Shown: positions 54,852 to 63,645 of the stretch, in pieces
How positions within the stretch are numbered: position 1 is the first letter of the stretch
Layout: each line of letters begins with the position of its first letter
NCBI RefSeq assembly: GCF_049065735.1
Contig: NZ_JBAKHD010000005.1
Coordinates: 1-64,000, forward strand
DNA length: 64,000 bases
Source of the DNA: Paramesorhizobium sp049065735
Lineage (GTDB): Bacteria; Pseudomonadota; Alphaproteobacteria; Rhizobiales; Rhizobiaceae
Direction: 5' to 3'
The notes under the pieces: model-generated
Told to the model about the DNA's origin: nothing
Seen by the model: only the letters and a program-made list of their open reading frames with translations
The model's database searches: none
Position numbers and translations under genes: made by a program

Positions 54852-54884
54852 AAGAAAAAGCCGCCCGACTGGAGAAGGGCGGCT
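54852..54884 (-). terminator. Rho-independent terminator of the Omp31-like gene
   Basis: Read on the minus strand, GCCGCCC and GGGCGGC form a 7-bp stem with a 10-base loop, followed by TTTTTCTTT. It lies about 100 bases after the porin stop codon. Confidence 0.8.
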
Positions 54885-54915
54885 TCCTATCCGTTTGTGG
54901 CTCTAACTTTTTCGC

Positions 54916-54980
54916 CGCATGATCTTTAGCCGAAAAGTCTACAACTTTTTGCTGACGCTGACCTTCGGTTCGGGATCATG
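54916..54980. repeat. Short inverted repeat, diverged copy
   Basis: GCATGATC ... CCGAAAAGTCTACAACTTTTTG ... GATCATGC has the same outer and inner arms as the element at 6225-6267, with an extra 20 bases in the right half. It lies just downstream of the porin stop on the minus strand. Confidence 0.6.
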
Positions 54981-54981
54981 C

Positions 54982-55704
54982 TCAGAACTTATAGTTCACG
55001 CCGACGCGGATGGTGTGGAACGTCACGTCGTTCTTAACATTGAGGTTGTAGAGGTCGGCGGTGGTGAAGTCGACCAGCGTACGCTTGCCCAGATCGGTGT
55101 AGAGATACTCGCCCTTGACCGTCCAATGGTTGTCGAGCGCGTATTCGGCGCCGGCGCCGACCGTCCAGCCAGTCTTGGTCTCGGAGTCGCTAATGCTATC
55201 GGTGCCGTCGCTCAGGGACGACTTGATCTTGCCATAAGCCAGACCGCCGGTGGCGTAGACCAGGAGGCGTTCGACCGGGGTGTAGCCCAGGCGCGCACGC
55301 ACCGTACCGAACCACTCGACCTTGGTCTCACCCTTGAGAGTGGTCCCGAGCAGTTCCGACTCGTCGCCCTTGAGCGTCGAACCCTGGAAATCGGCTTCCG
55401 CGCCCAGAACAATGCCGTTGCCCAGCTGGTAGTTGTAGCCAGCCTGCACACCGCCGACAAAGCCATCGGCGTCGAAGTCGATCGAGTCGGACAGCAGCGT
55501 TTCGCCGAGCAGCTCATCGGTAAGCGTCACCGGATGCTTGAACTTGCCGCCGGCATAGCCAGCGTTGAGGCCGATATAGCCGCCGGTCCACGAGAAGGTG
55601 TCGACAGCAGCGGCAGGCGGCGTCGGCTCCGAAACGATAGCATCCGCGGCCATGGCGGACGTCGCAAACAGCGCAGCTACGGAAGCCAGAAGTACAGCTT
55701 TCAT
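54982..55704 (-). CDS. Outer-membrane protein, Omp31/Omp25 family
   Basis: The 240-residue protein has a Sec signal (MKAVLLASVAALFATSAMAA). The eight-stranded beta barrel contains FSWTGGYIGLNAGYAGGKFKHP, GGVQAGYNYQLGNGIVLGAE, KVEWFGTVRARLGYTPVERLLVYATGG, GEYLYTDLGKR and a C-terminal NYKF. It closely parallels Brucella Omp31, a major surface protein. It is the strongest sign that the host belongs to the Brucella/Ochrobactrum group. The start ATG 55704 begins the signal peptide; an upstream ATG at 55728 is less likely. The 232 bases between it and the CRISPR array hold its promoter and no gene. Confidence 0.92.
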   Translation of the reverse strand: MKAVLLASVAALFATSAMAADAIVSEPTPPAAAVDTFSWTGGYIGLNAGYAGGKFKHPVTLTDELLGETLLSDSIDFDADGFVGGVQAGYNYQLGNGIVLGAEADFQGSTLKGDESELLGTTLKGETKVEWFGTVRARLGYTPVERLLVYATGGLAYGKIKSSLSDGTDSISDSETKTGWTVGAGAEYALDNHWTVKGEYLYTDLGKRTLVDFTTADLYNLNVKNDVTFHTIRVGVNYKF

Positions 55705-55936
55705 CTCAAACCTCACAGTTGAATTCAATGAGGCTCCTCTAGTCCGCTTCGTGTCAAAAGTCTGTCACATTTCTGCAACAGGACGTTGTGATGTAACGGC
55801 AGTTCCTAAAGTATCGGAAGCTCAATTAGTGTATGGTTGCGAAAGGGTTGATGAGGGTTGTGGATAAGGAGGAGCGGAGACGAGGGACGGGGAGCGGCAG
55901 TGCGCCGCCGCCGGCGGTTCGATTCGTGCCGAGCTT

Positions 55937-57762
55937 TCATGGGAACACGCCCTGGTGGGAAGGGCGACCGCAGACCGTCCATCCGCAGCACATCGGTTTG
56001 AAGGTTTCGATCCACGCCCTCGCGGGGAGGGCGACCGCTGGTTGCGAGCTTAGGGTTCTGGTGATTTTTGTTTCGATCCACGCCCTCGCGGGGAGGGCGA
56101 CGCAGCCAGACGATGCCGAGCGCTGATAAGGCGAGTTTCGATCCACGCCCTCGCGGGGAGGGCGACCGGCCGCAGCCATCAGCTTATCGTGAAGATCCTG
56201 TTTCGATCCACGCCCTCGCGGGGAGGGCGACTAGACGCTTTCGGAGCGCGGCCATTCAGGGTCGGGTTTCGATCCACGCCCTCGCGGGGAGGGCGACCGC
56301 CGCATCCCTGGATGCACAGATGGGATCAAGCGTTTCGATCCACGCCCTCGCGGGGAGGGCGACCCAATGCCGCCTGGGACGAGTGGATTTTCCAAGGGTT
56401 TCGATCCACGCCCTCGCGGGGAGGGCGACTACCGGTCAGAACCATTCTCCGTGCCGCCATCCAAGGTTTCGATCCACGCCCTCGCGGGGAGGGCGACGGC
56501 GGTCATCGAAAGACTCCGGGGCGTCGTCATCGTTTCGATCCACGCCCTCGCGGGGAGGGCGACCTTTGACGGTCGCCGCGGTGTCGGCGCTCCGATAGAG
56601 GTTTCGATCCACGCCCTCGCGGGGAGGGCGACCACGCGCAGTCCTTCGGATGCCATGCACGGAATAGTTTCGATCCACGCCCTCGCGGGGAGGGCGACAT
56701 GGAGGCCGCGCAAAACGCCTTTGCCGCAGCCAAGGTTTCGATCCACGCCCTCGCGGGGAGGGCGACCATCGCGGGCCTCCTGTTTATCACTGGCGGTAGC
56801 TGTTTCGATCCACGCCCTCGCGGGGAGGGCGACTCTTCGTTGATCTCGTCATTGGTGGTTCGCACCTTGTTTCGATCCACGCCCTCGCGGGGAGGGCGAC
56901 CTAGTAACGGATGCCCAACGGATTCGGGTAATTGGTTTCGATCCACGCCCTCGCGGGGAGGGCGACTGCAGAACCGCCGAAAAAGGTCTCATCCGCGAGG
57001 GTTTCGATCCACGCCCTCGCGGGGAGGGCGACGTGCTTTCACGGCATCATATAGTCCTGGGTCTAGTTTCGATCCACGCCCTCGCGGGGAGGGCGACCTG
57101 AACGAGGTGATAAGCGGTGAAGACCGCGTTGACGTTTCGATCCACGCCCTCGCGGGGAGGGCGACCTGCATGATCCGGCGACCATCGCCCTGCGACGCGT
57201 TTCGATCCACGCCCTCGCGGGGAGGGCGACACTACTGGGCGCGTACCAGCATCTTCATGGGCTCGTTTCGATCCACGCCCTCGCGGGGAGGGCGACAAGG
57301 CGAATGCGCAGCTCTTCCGGCATGGCTTCCAGTTTCGATCCACGCCCTCGCGGGGAGGGCGACATCAGGTCTGGGTTGTCTTCCAGATTGGCCGGGATGT
57401 TTCGATCCACGCCCTCGCGGGGAGGGCGACGCTTGGTTCTTCGGCCTCCCTGCGCAAGCAGCCCCGTTTCGATCCACGCCCTCGCGGGGAGGGCGACACC
57501 GGACACCGGCAAGAAGCCGGATGCTGAGCAGGTTTCGATCCACGCCCTCGCGGGGAGGGCGACAGGTTTCCACTTGCGAGGGCGGAAACCTGACTTGGTT
57601 TCGATCCACGCCCTCGCGGGGAGGGCGACATCGCCTATACCGCTGCGCTTGCCGCGACGGCTTCGTTTCGATCCACGCCCTCGCGGGGAGGGCGACTGAA
57701 CCATTGACGGTTGACCAGTTTACGATCAAGGTTTCGATCCACGCCCTCGCGGGGAGGGCGAC
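55937..57762 (-). CRISPR. Type I-C CRISPR array, 27 perfect repeats plus one degenerate repeat
   Basis: The 32-base repeats (plus strand starts GTTTCGATCC, ends GGGAGGGCGAC) begin at 56004 and recur every 65-69 bases up to 57731-57762. All 27 look identical. A diverged repeat at 55937-55968 closes the far end. Spacers are 33-37 bases and none looks duplicated. On the minus strand the repeat has stem CGCCCTC / GAGGGCG and the 11-base handle TGGATCGAAAC, typical of type I-C. The leader end is the cas2 side, and the degenerate repeat marks the oldest end. One spacer (57564-57597) contains the inverted sequence AGGTTTCC / GGAAACCT. Confidence 0.98.
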
Positions 57763-57967
57763 TGTGTTTGTCTAACGGGTTGGCTCGAAATAGAAAAGGT
57801 GGGTGTGTGCGCGAAGGGGGCGATGGTTTCGGGGCTGCTCAGGGCAGAAATAAGCTCCTGCCTTAAAAACATCCACGATTTCAAAGAGCTGGGCTGGGTG
57901 CGAACCTGCCGGGGTTTTGCGGCACGCTTGTGGTTCGCACCAGTTCCACCGGTACCCGGTCCGTGCA
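57763..57967 (-). promoter_or_regulatory. CRISPR leader
   Basis: The 205 bases between cas2 and the first repeat, upstream of the array on the minus strand, hold no gene. This is where the array promoter and integration signals should lie. No specific motif could be assigned. Confidence 0.75.
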
Positions 57968-58258
57968 TCAGACAATCAGTGTGCCGCTAAGGTCTGCCGC
58001 CGGCTTGGCGCCGAAATGCTCCACTTTCCGCTGCCAGTTGGAGCCCAGGTAATAATAGCGAAGGCTGTCGAATTCCGGCTTGATGATACCTTCCAGCCGG
58101 GCCTTCAGCTTTATCCATTGAGCCGGGTCCACTTCGATCTCGAAGACCGAGAATTGCACGCGCTGGCCATAGTCGCGGCAGGCCTTGGCCACCGCGCGCA
58201 GGCGTTTTGCGCCGTTGGGTTCGGTGGTGTTGACGTCGTAGGTGACGAGAACCAGCAT
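57968..58258 (-). CDS. cas2: CRISPR-associated endonuclease Cas2
   Basis: The 96-residue protein begins MLVLVTYDVNTTEPNGAKRLR, with the conserved Asp at the end of beta-1. It continues CRDYGQRVQFSVFEIEVDPAQW, the Cas2 ferredoxin-like fold of the type I-C group. It forms the spacer-integration complex with Cas1. It is the last cas gene before the leader, 3 bases after cas1. Confidence 0.96.
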   Translation of the reverse strand: MLVLVTYDVNTTEPNGAKRLRAVAKACRDYGQRVQFSVFEIEVDPAQWIKLKARLEGIIKPEFDSLRYYYLGSNWQRKVEHFGAKPAADLSGTLIV

Positions 58259-58261
58259 GGG

Positions 58262-59296
58262 CTATTTCCAGAACCAGGGTGGGTAGGCGTCCAGATCGCC
58301 GCGCAGGTGCCGGGCGAGCATTTGTGCTTGCAGGTAGGGGACGAGGCCGAGCGGTGCTTTTTCCTCCAGGAAGGGATGCAGGCGCTCGTCCTTCTTGCGC
58401 TCCTGCCAGGCGGTCAGCACCGTCTTGCGTGCTTCGTCGGACAGCATCACCGCGCCGCCTTCGCGCGTTTCGAAATCACGGCCACGCAGCTGCCGCCGGT
58501 TGATGAGCGAGAGCGCCAGGCGGTCGGCGAGAACCGGGCGCAGTTCCTCCATCAGGTCGAGCGCGAGGGACGGGCGGCCGGGGCGGTCGCGGTGGAGGAA
58601 GCCCACCGCCGGGTCGAGGCCGACGCTCTCGCAGGCACTGCGGCAGTCATGCGTCAGTAGCGTATAGAGGAAGGAGAGGAGCGCATTGATCGGGTCGAGC
58701 GGCGGCCGGCGCGAACGCCCTTTCCAGCGCATCTCCTTGTCCGGCGAGCGGATCAGATGGTCGAAAACCGAGAAATAGAGATTGGCGGCTTCGCCTTCCG
58801 AGCCGCGCATGGCATCGAGCGTCTCGTCGACAAGCTCGACGCGGCGGATGATCCGCGCGAGACGCTCCGCAGCCCGTGTTATCGCCTCGCGGTCGGCTTC
58901 CGCATATTCCTCGCCATAATCGCGCAAGGATCGCATCAGCACGGAGCGCTGGTTCGCCACCTTGCCGATGACCATGGAACGCACGATCTCTTCCGGCTTG
59001 TCGGAGGCGATATATTGTGCGCGGCGCAGCAGCACGTTGCCGGTGACGGGACCTTCCACCCTTGCCTGAAAACGGCCGTTGCGGTCGAGCAGCACCAGCG
59101 TGATGCCCGCGCCAGCGCAGGCCGCCATAAGCGCGGGAGAGATGAAGATGGGGCCGAACAGCACGACAGACGCCAGCATGTGCATGGGCACGCGGGCGCG
59201 CTCGGCACCATCGACCTCGGCCACAAGGTTTTCGCCGTCCTTGCGCAGGGCGGCGTTTTCGGTGGTGATATAGATGGTGTTGAGCAGCTTTTTCAT
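58262..59296 (-). CDS. cas1: CRISPR-associated endonuclease/integrase Cas1
   Basis: The 344-residue Cas1 of the I-C type has an N-terminal beta domain (LLNTIYITTENAALRKDGENLV) and a helical catalytic domain with Glu in MRGSEGEAANLYFSVFD near residue 165, His in VGFLHRDRPGRPSLALDLMEE near 235 and Asp/Glu in the same segment. These are the metal-binding catalytic positions. It works with Cas2 and Cas4 in spacer capture. Confidence 0.96.
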   Translation of the reverse strand: MKKLLNTIYITTENAALRKDGENLVAEVDGAERARVPMHMLASVVLFGPIFISPALMAACAGAGITLVLLDRNGRFQARVEGPVTGNVLLRRAQYIASDKPEEIVRSMVIGKVANQRSVLMRSLRDYGEEYAEADREAITRAAERLARIIRRVELVDETLDAMRGSEGEAANLYFSVFDHLIRSPDKEMRWKGRSRRPPLDPINALLSFLYTLLTHDCRSACESVGLDPAVGFLHRDRPGRPSLALDLMEELRPVLADRLALSLINRRQLRGRDFETREGGAVMLSDEARKTVLTAWQERKKDERLHPFLEEKAPLGLVPYLQAQMLARHLRGDLDAYPPWFWK

Positions 59297-59301
59297 GCGG
59301 G

Positions 59302-59961
59302 CTATCTGTCATCAGTGAGGAGTCGCCCGACCATGCGACTGCGCCAGGCCTTGACGGGCCGCGCCACAGCATCCGGACGGCAGAGTTCGTTGAGCGAACA
59401 GGCGCGGCAGCGGGATTTGAGCGGGGTGGGCGGCGGGGTCTTGCCGCTGGCGAAGATTTCCGTGAGGGCGGTAATGGTCTCTTCGGTCAGGCGGCGCAAT
59501 TCGGCATCGAAGGGGACGGCGACGCGGCGCTTGGTTTCGGCATAGAAAAGTGCGCCCTCCGGCACGGGGCGGCCCGTCATTTCTTCGAGGCATAGCGCTT
59601 GCGCACAGAGCTGCACTTCGTCGGCGCGGTGCAGCTTGGCCTTGCCGCGCTTGTATTCGACGGGGAAGGGTGTTTCACCTCCATCGCCGGGGTGGAACTC
59701 GACCATATCGGCGACGCCGGCGATGTTGAGCCGCTTCGAGGCGAGGGGCAGCGCCATGACGCGCTTCACGCCGCGCGCCTTGCGCGTCCCGCCCTTGTCG
59801 GCAACCTGATGCAGCACCTGCCCCTCCGCCGTAAAGCGGTTCTCCGCCCAGACGCGCTCCAGATGGATCAAAGCCGCCTGGCGCAGGCAATAGACCGCAT
59901 GCTGGAGCGCAGAGAGGGGGATGGGCTCCATCTCGCCGCGATGTCCCCCTTCCGCTTCCAT
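59302..59961 (-). CDS. cas4: CRISPR-associated exonuclease Cas4
   Basis: The 219-residue RecB-type nuclease has ALQHAVYCLRQAALIHLERVW near the N-terminus, the nuclease motif FPVEYKRGKAK near residue 100 and C-terminal Cys residues CRACSLNELC that, with the N-terminal Cys, bind a 4Fe-4S cluster. Cas4 trims new spacers and checks the PAM. The start may be at 59961 or at the Met near 59931. It lies between cas7 and cas1 as usual in I-C. Confidence 0.93.
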   Translation of the reverse strand: MEAEGGHRGEMEPIPLSALQHAVYCLRQAALIHLERVWAENRFTAEGQVLHQVADKGGTRKARGVKRVMALPLASKRLNIAGVADMVEFHPGDGGETPFPVEYKRGKAKLHRADEVQLCAQALCLEEMTGRPVPEGALFYAETKRRVAVPFDAELRRLTEETITALTEIFASGKTPPPTPLKSRCRACSLNELCRPDAVARPVKAWRSRMVGRLLTDDR

Positions 59962-59964
59962 GGC

Positions 59965-60840
59965 TCAGAGCTTCTCGATGATCTCGACGCCGGCGGGGAG
60001 GTTGTCGCGGTCGATGGTGACCTTGTAATCCCCAAAGCTGCGAGGCATTTTGATGTCTTTCTCACGCTCAACAGTAACTAGCTTGAAAAGCTTCTGCGCC
60101 GGCGCGTTGCCGAGCGCGCTTTCATGCTTGAACACAATCAAACGCTGGGCGTTCATTTCGCCACGCGCCGCGGAGCGGTCGTGATCGAACATATTGCACA
60201 GCGCGTCGAAGAACAGGCAGAGGTCATCCTCCGAGAAGCCGGTGCCCTTGGTGTTGTCACCTGCGAGATTGGCGGAAACGAAGCCGTGGCTGCGGTAGAG
60301 CGCATAGGGCAGGATATATTTGCGGCCCATCGTGCGCTCCTTGTCTGCGTCGCGGTCGTTGGTGACCGAGGAGCGGGTGATCGTCACCTCCTGCGGCACG
60401 ATGGCGTCTTCCGATTCCGCGAAGGTCATCTGGATCGGCCCGCGAACCTGCCCGGCATTCACTTCCGTGGTCATGACAGCGCCGAAAGCGCGGACGTCAA
60501 AGTAATTGTTGCACATCCAGCGGGTCAGTTCGCGCGCTTTATCTTCTTCCTTTGGAAGCTTCTTGTTGTCGGGCTTCAGGCCCAGCGCTTCATAGGCCTT
60601 CTTATGCTGGTTGTTGAGGACGGCCTTCTCCTGCATGTAGATCGCGTAGGGAGGCTGGCCGCCCTTCACCAGATCGACATAGTTGCGCACCTTGCGCTTG
60701 AGGCTGACATCGGTGACCAGCCCCTTCTGAGTCTGGGTCTCGATGCGCGGCATGTTGCCATTGTCGGGGTCGCCGTTGGGATTGCCGTTCTTGATGTCGA
60801 AAAGATAGACGAAGTCATAGCGGTTCTGGATCGCGGCCAT
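59965..60840 (-). CDS. cas7: Cascade backbone protein Cas7c (Csd2)
   Basis: The 291-residue Csd2/Csh2-family protein begins NRYDFVYLFDIKNGNPNGDPDN and contains MCNNYFDVRAFGAVMTTEVNAGQVRGPIQM and VTITRSSVTN, which are family hallmarks. Multiple copies coat the crRNA spacer. It lies 3 bases after cas8c. Confidence 0.96.
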   Translation of the reverse strand: MAAIQNRYDFVYLFDIKNGNPNGDPDNGNMPRIETQTQKGLVTDVSLKRKVRNYVDLVKGGQPPYAIYMQEKAVLNNQHKKAYEALGLKPDNKKLPKEEDKARELTRWMCNNYFDVRAFGAVMTTEVNAGQVRGPIQMTFAESEDAIVPQEVTITRSSVTNDRDADKERTMGRKYILPYALYRSHGFVSANLAGDNTKGTGFSEDDLCLFFDALCNMFDHDRSAARGEMNAQRLIVFKHESALGNAPAQKLFKLVTVEREKDIKMPRSFGDYKVTIDRDNLPAGVEIIEKL

Positions 60841-60843
60841 GGT

Positions 60844-61332
60844 TTATTCCTCTCCTTCGTTGGTCAATTCATCGTCGGCCGGATTGCCGCCATCGCTGTC
60901 ATTCTCCCCGCTATTCCGACTAGTATAGCGTTCGTGATAGTAGCCGATCAGGAAAAATCCCTGTTCTTCATCGGAGTGCTGCGCGGGGAACCCGGTTTCA
61001 AAGAATGAAGCACCTAATTCTTCAATTTTATCGGAGAGGCCTTTGCCCACATTGCGGGCAACCTCTGAAACCGGTTTACCCTTTTTGGCCGCGAGTTCTT
61101 TTATCCATCTCGCATCGGTATGCCCGTTCCGTAGCCGCTTTAGATGGTTGTGCGCATTTTTTAGGATGGGTACGAAGGTCTGCGCTGGCGTCGCCGCGGC
61201 AGAGCTAAGAAATTTGTCTTTCACGGTCGCGTTAATTTCATCACCCAGCGCCGCCAGTTGCGCGCGCTCGATCAGGGCGAAGAGTCGGCCCAAGCGTCGG
61301 GCGGAATTCGGATCGTCGGTATCTGAATGCAC
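60844..61332 (-). CDS. cas11c: Probable internally translated small subunit Cas11c
   Basis: Within cas8c and in frame, the codon for Val 468 is GTG at 61332. It is preceded at 8 bases by AAGGGGGA, a strong ribosome site. The product (162 residues, beginning HSDTDDPNSARRLGRLFALIERAQ after the initiator) fits the region known to be translated separately as Cas11c in other type I-C systems. This is inference from position and ribosome site. Confidence 0.6.
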   Translation of the reverse strand: MHSDTDDPNSARRLGRLFALIERAQLAALGDEINATVKDKFLSSAAATPAQTFVPILKNAHNHLKRLRNGHTDARWIKELAAKKGKPVSEVARNVGKGLSDKIEELGASFFETGFPAQHSDEEQGFFLIGYYHERYTSRNSGENDSDGGNPADDELTNEGEE

Positions 61333-62733
61333 GAGATAGTCCCCCTTCGGTAAGCGGTTTTCCTTGCGCATGTCGCGCACGATGATGGCCTTGATGGTGG
61401 ATATGCGCAGGCTGTCGAGCACATGATCGGAGCGTATGCGCATGAGAATTTGCGCCAGAAGTCCGCGCGGGAAACGGTCGCCCGTTAGGATGGCGCGCAA
61501 CAGTTCACCCGAGAGCAGCGGGGATACCTGTTCGCTGTCGAATTTGATCTGGTTGTTGCGGTCTTTGCGCGCGGGCGCGGTGCGCAGAACCATGCTGCCG
61601 ATTGTAACGCGCCGGTCCTTGGGGCGCGGCTCGAAGAGCATGTCCTGGTAGTAATCACTGTAATTTCTGGCCAGATCGCCGAAATCATTCTCATAGTAAA
61701 AGCGGATGGAGATGCGTGCGGCATTGGGCGCGAGGCCGAGCACGTGGAAACGCACGCCGTCCGCCAGTTCCGGATCGAGCGTTTTCAATGGCACGCCGGC
61801 CTTGATGTTGGCCAGAAGGAAACCGAGTTTTTTTGCCTCTTTGCTGTCGGTTTCGGGCGGGACGGCACCGCCATGCATGGCAAGGAAAAGACTTTCGGCC
61901 TCCTTGGCCAGTTCGATCTTCGATGCATCTGCCCAGAATATGGTGGAGGTGTCGCCGATCTGGATGCGATGGCCGCTGTCACGCTCCAGAAAGCGGTTGA
62001 GCGCGGTGGTGTAGGCGAAGGCGGCATATTCAGAGATGGGCGCGTTGTCGCCTTGTTCGTGGCCGTAGGAGGTGAAGGCCTTTTGATTGAAAGAAACGAT
62101 AGAAGCGCCAGCGCTTTGCGCGCCCCACACGCCTTTGATCGACGGGTGCAGCCGTGCCACCGGGCCGAGCTTGCCGGTAACCAGACAGATTTGCTGATTT
62201 TCATCACTTCCGCCAGAAATTTGTTTCCACAATTCCTTCGCGGCGCTCCGTTCATGGAGCCAGAGATTTCGGCGGCGATCAGTTTCCAGACAAAATACGA
62301 TGTTTTGATCTTTCAGTTCTTCTGTCCAGAATGGCGGGACGAACTGATCTGGCGTCCATTGCCGTAGGAACAGGAGAAATGCTTTTAGGCCGGTATCTTC
62401 CGTGCCAGCTAGGGCCTTCTCGTGATATTCCTTGAAGGCAGCATGCTCGCGAATTGTCCGCCCTCCAACTTCAGCCTTTACGCCGAGCGAATAGGCAGTC
62501 TTATCCCACAAGAAGTTCGGCGCGATATTGGATGCCCGCTTCACCGGCTGCGGTACCAGCATCTGGCGCGGCCTACGCTTTTTACCTTCTCCTTCCAGCC
62601 ACGACGTGACGCTTGCCACGGACCCATCTTCACGGAGGCCAACCACAACGCCAATATTCTGAGATGAGAAACCGAAGGGCGGAGCGTGGGGTAGACGTTC
62701 ATAAGCACGAACGAGCGAGGCGAGGATGCTCAT
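60844..62733 (-). CDS. cas8c: Cascade large subunit Cas8c (Csd1)
   Basis: The 629-residue Csd1-family protein begins SILASLVRAYERLPHAPPFGFSSQNIGVVV, the family N-terminus. It recognises the PAM and the target DNA. The C-terminal part from about residue 468 resembles the small subunit Cas11c and has its own internal start. The start overlaps the cas5c stop by 4 bases. Confidence 0.95.
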   Translation of the reverse strand: MSILASLVRAYERLPHAPPFGFSSQNIGVVVGLREDGSVASVTSWLEGEGKKRRPRQMLVPQPVKRASNIAPNFLWDKTAYSLGVKAEVGGRTIREHAAFKEYHEKALAGTEDTGLKAFLLFLRQWTPDQFVPPFWTEELKDQNIVFCLETDRRRNLWLHERSAAKELWKQISGGSDENQQICLVTGKLGPVARLHPSIKGVWGAQSAGASIVSFNQKAFTSYGHEQGDNAPISEYAAFAYTTALNRFLERDSGHRIQIGDTSTIFWADASKIELAKEAESLFLAMHGGAVPPETDSKEAKKLGFLLANIKAGVPLKTLDPELADGVRFHVLGLAPNAARISIRFYYENDFGDLARNYSDYYQDMLFEPRPKDRRVTIGSMVLRTAPARKDRNNQIKFDSEQVSPLLSGELLRAILTGDRFPRGLLAQILMRIRSDHVLDSLRISTIKAIIVRDMRKENRLPKGDYLVHSDTDDPNSARRLGRLFALIERAQLAALGDEINATVKDKFLSSAAATPAQTFVPILKNAHNHLKRLRNGHTDARWIKELAAKKGKPVSEVARNVGKGLSDKIEELGASFFETGFPAQHSDEEQGFFLIGYYHERYTSRNSGENDSDGGNPADDELTNEGEE

Positions 62734-63437
62734 GATCGGACCTCACGCTTGAAGATTTCCGGAGAGCCCGGGCGGGGTACGTTCATTACGCCGTTGCGTA
62801 ACACCGCATCAAAGAGCAAAGAGGGTTTGCCTTTGGCTTGATGATCTATGTCCCATAGCATTAGACCGAGCCGACGCTCCTCGCCGAAGCCAAGATTCCT
62901 TGTGCGCTCCCTCGGCTCCGGCGTCGGTGCGTCAGGTTCGATCAGTTCGAAATAAGCAGCGAATTCCCGAGTTCCGAGGCAGGGTTGATGAAAACTTTGT
63001 CCACGCCGTGCCCGCCGGTTAAATATGTCGAGATGCTTACCCTCGGTTTCTGTAATTTCGGCCTTCGAAGTCAACTCAAAATGGGCGGCAATGACGTATT
63101 CAGGTTTTACCAGAACTGTTGCTGCACGCTGTTGACGATCTTCATCTACAAGCGAGTGTAGCCCGTCCAAGCTACCGCGTTTCATGGCGCTCATCGCTTT
63201 GTCCGCCGATATAGGGGTCCCCACTTCATTGCGGCGGATCGATTGGAAGCGGGGAGGTTCCAAAATGTGAATGGCGTCAACTATCCACCGGATTGCCGGC
63301 TTCCAATGTATCGCTTCGAGTATTCCGCGTGCGGCCGAAGGCGTCATGACCTCATAGGAGAGCCGCTCAGCCTTGTTTTCGGCGCGCGTAAAACACGCGT
63401 AATTTCCCCAAACTCTTAGTCGGATGCCGTACGTCAT
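62730..63437 (-). CDS. cas5c: crRNA-processing protein Cas5c
   Basis: The 235-residue Cas5 of the I-C type begins TYGIRLRVWGNYACFTRAENKAERLSYEVMTP and contains SAARGILEAIHWKPAIRWIVDAIHIL. In I-C it replaces Cas6: it cuts the repeat 3' of the stem, leaving an 11-base handle on the crRNA. ATG 63437 follows GGGGACAGGAG; an upstream ATG at 63491 would read through the predicted promoter. It is the first gene of a separate transcription unit, because cas3 ends before a terminator. Confidence 0.93.
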   Translation of the reverse strand: MTYGIRLRVWGNYACFTRAENKAERLSYEVMTPSAARGILEAIHWKPAIRWIVDAIHILEPPRFQSIRRNEVGTPISADKAMSAMKRGSLDGLHSLVDEDRQQRAATVLVKPEYVIAAHFELTSKAEITETEGKHLDIFNRRARRGQSFHQPCLGTREFAAYFELIEPDAPTPEPRERTRNLGFGEERRLGLMLWDIDHQAKGKPSLLFDAVLRNGVMNVPRPGSPEIFKREVRS

Positions 63438-63459
63438 CTCCTGTCCCCTATTACCTATT

Positions 63460-63491
63460 TTCTTCTTATTGGAAGCGAAAAAGTTTGGCAA
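63460..63491 (-). promoter_or_regulatory. cas5c operon promoter region with pseudo-spacer target and PAM
   Basis: On the minus strand TTGCCA (63491-63486), 17 bases, then TAAGAA (63468-63463) is a weak sigma-70-like promoter 25 bases before cas5c. On the plus strand TTC (63460-63462) followed by TTCTTATTGGAAGCGA (63463-63478) is a PAM plus a protospacer that matches the pseudo-spacer at 63585-63600 in 15 of 16 positions. The protospacer covers the -10 and most of the spacer region. Confidence 0.7.
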
Positions 63492-63555
63492 CAGAGAATT
63501 AGTTTTTCCGATGTGCGTGATGAAGAAATGCCATAAAGCTGCTTATTCAAGGGAG

Positions 63556-63610
63556 GTCGCTCCAAGGTGAGCGTGGATCGAAACTTCTTTTTGGAAGCGA
63601 TTGTAAAAAA
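63556..63610 (+). ncRNA. crRNA-like regulatory RNA (CreR-type): degenerate repeat plus pseudo-spacer
   Basis: The 29-base pseudo-repeat (63556-63584) opens with GT, then CGCTC / GAGCG (stem) around CAAGGT, then TGGATCGAAAC. The array repeat has GT, CGCCCTC / GAGGGCG, then the same 11-base handle. The stem is two base pairs shorter on both sides, so pairing is conserved while sequence is not. The following pseudo-spacer starts TTCTTTTTGGAAGCGATTG (63585 on) and runs into a strong terminator. It should be cut by Cas5c to give a handle-bearing guide. Its target is the cas5c promoter. The limits of the RNA and its promoter (possibly TATTCA at 63544) are not established. Confidence 0.82.
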
Positions 63611-63645
63611 GCGGCGGTTCTGCCCTCGCAGAACCGCCGCTTTTT
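63605..63645. terminator. Bidirectional rho-independent terminator between cas3 and the crRNA-like RNA
   Basis: GCGGCGGTTCTGC (63611-63623) pairs perfectly with 63628-63640 over a 4-base loop. It is flanked by AAAAAA on the left and TTTTT on the right, so it works on both strands: for the leftward cas3 transcript and for the rightward crRNA-like RNA. Confidence 0.93.

Noticed and set aside
56068..57775. Long open frames across the CRISPR array encoding repeated RSTPSRGGR or FDPRPRGEGD units
   Set aside because: They are translations of the 32-base repeat, whose period with the spacers happens to keep frames open. No ribosome site or family resemblance.
63511..63570. 19-codon open frame (begins MCVMKKCHKAAYSR) upstream of and into the pseudo-repeat, possible CreT-like toxin
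   Set aside because: No ribosome site is visible, it ends inside the pseudo-repeat, and the pseudo-spacer match points to the cas5c promoter on the other strand, not to a promoter of this frame. A toxin role cannot be supported, although not excluded by experiment.
63610..63645. Second pseudo-repeat closing the crRNA-like RNA
   Set aside because: The hairpin here has a GC stem and T tracts of a terminator and no TGGATCGAAAC handle, so it is a terminator and not a repeat.
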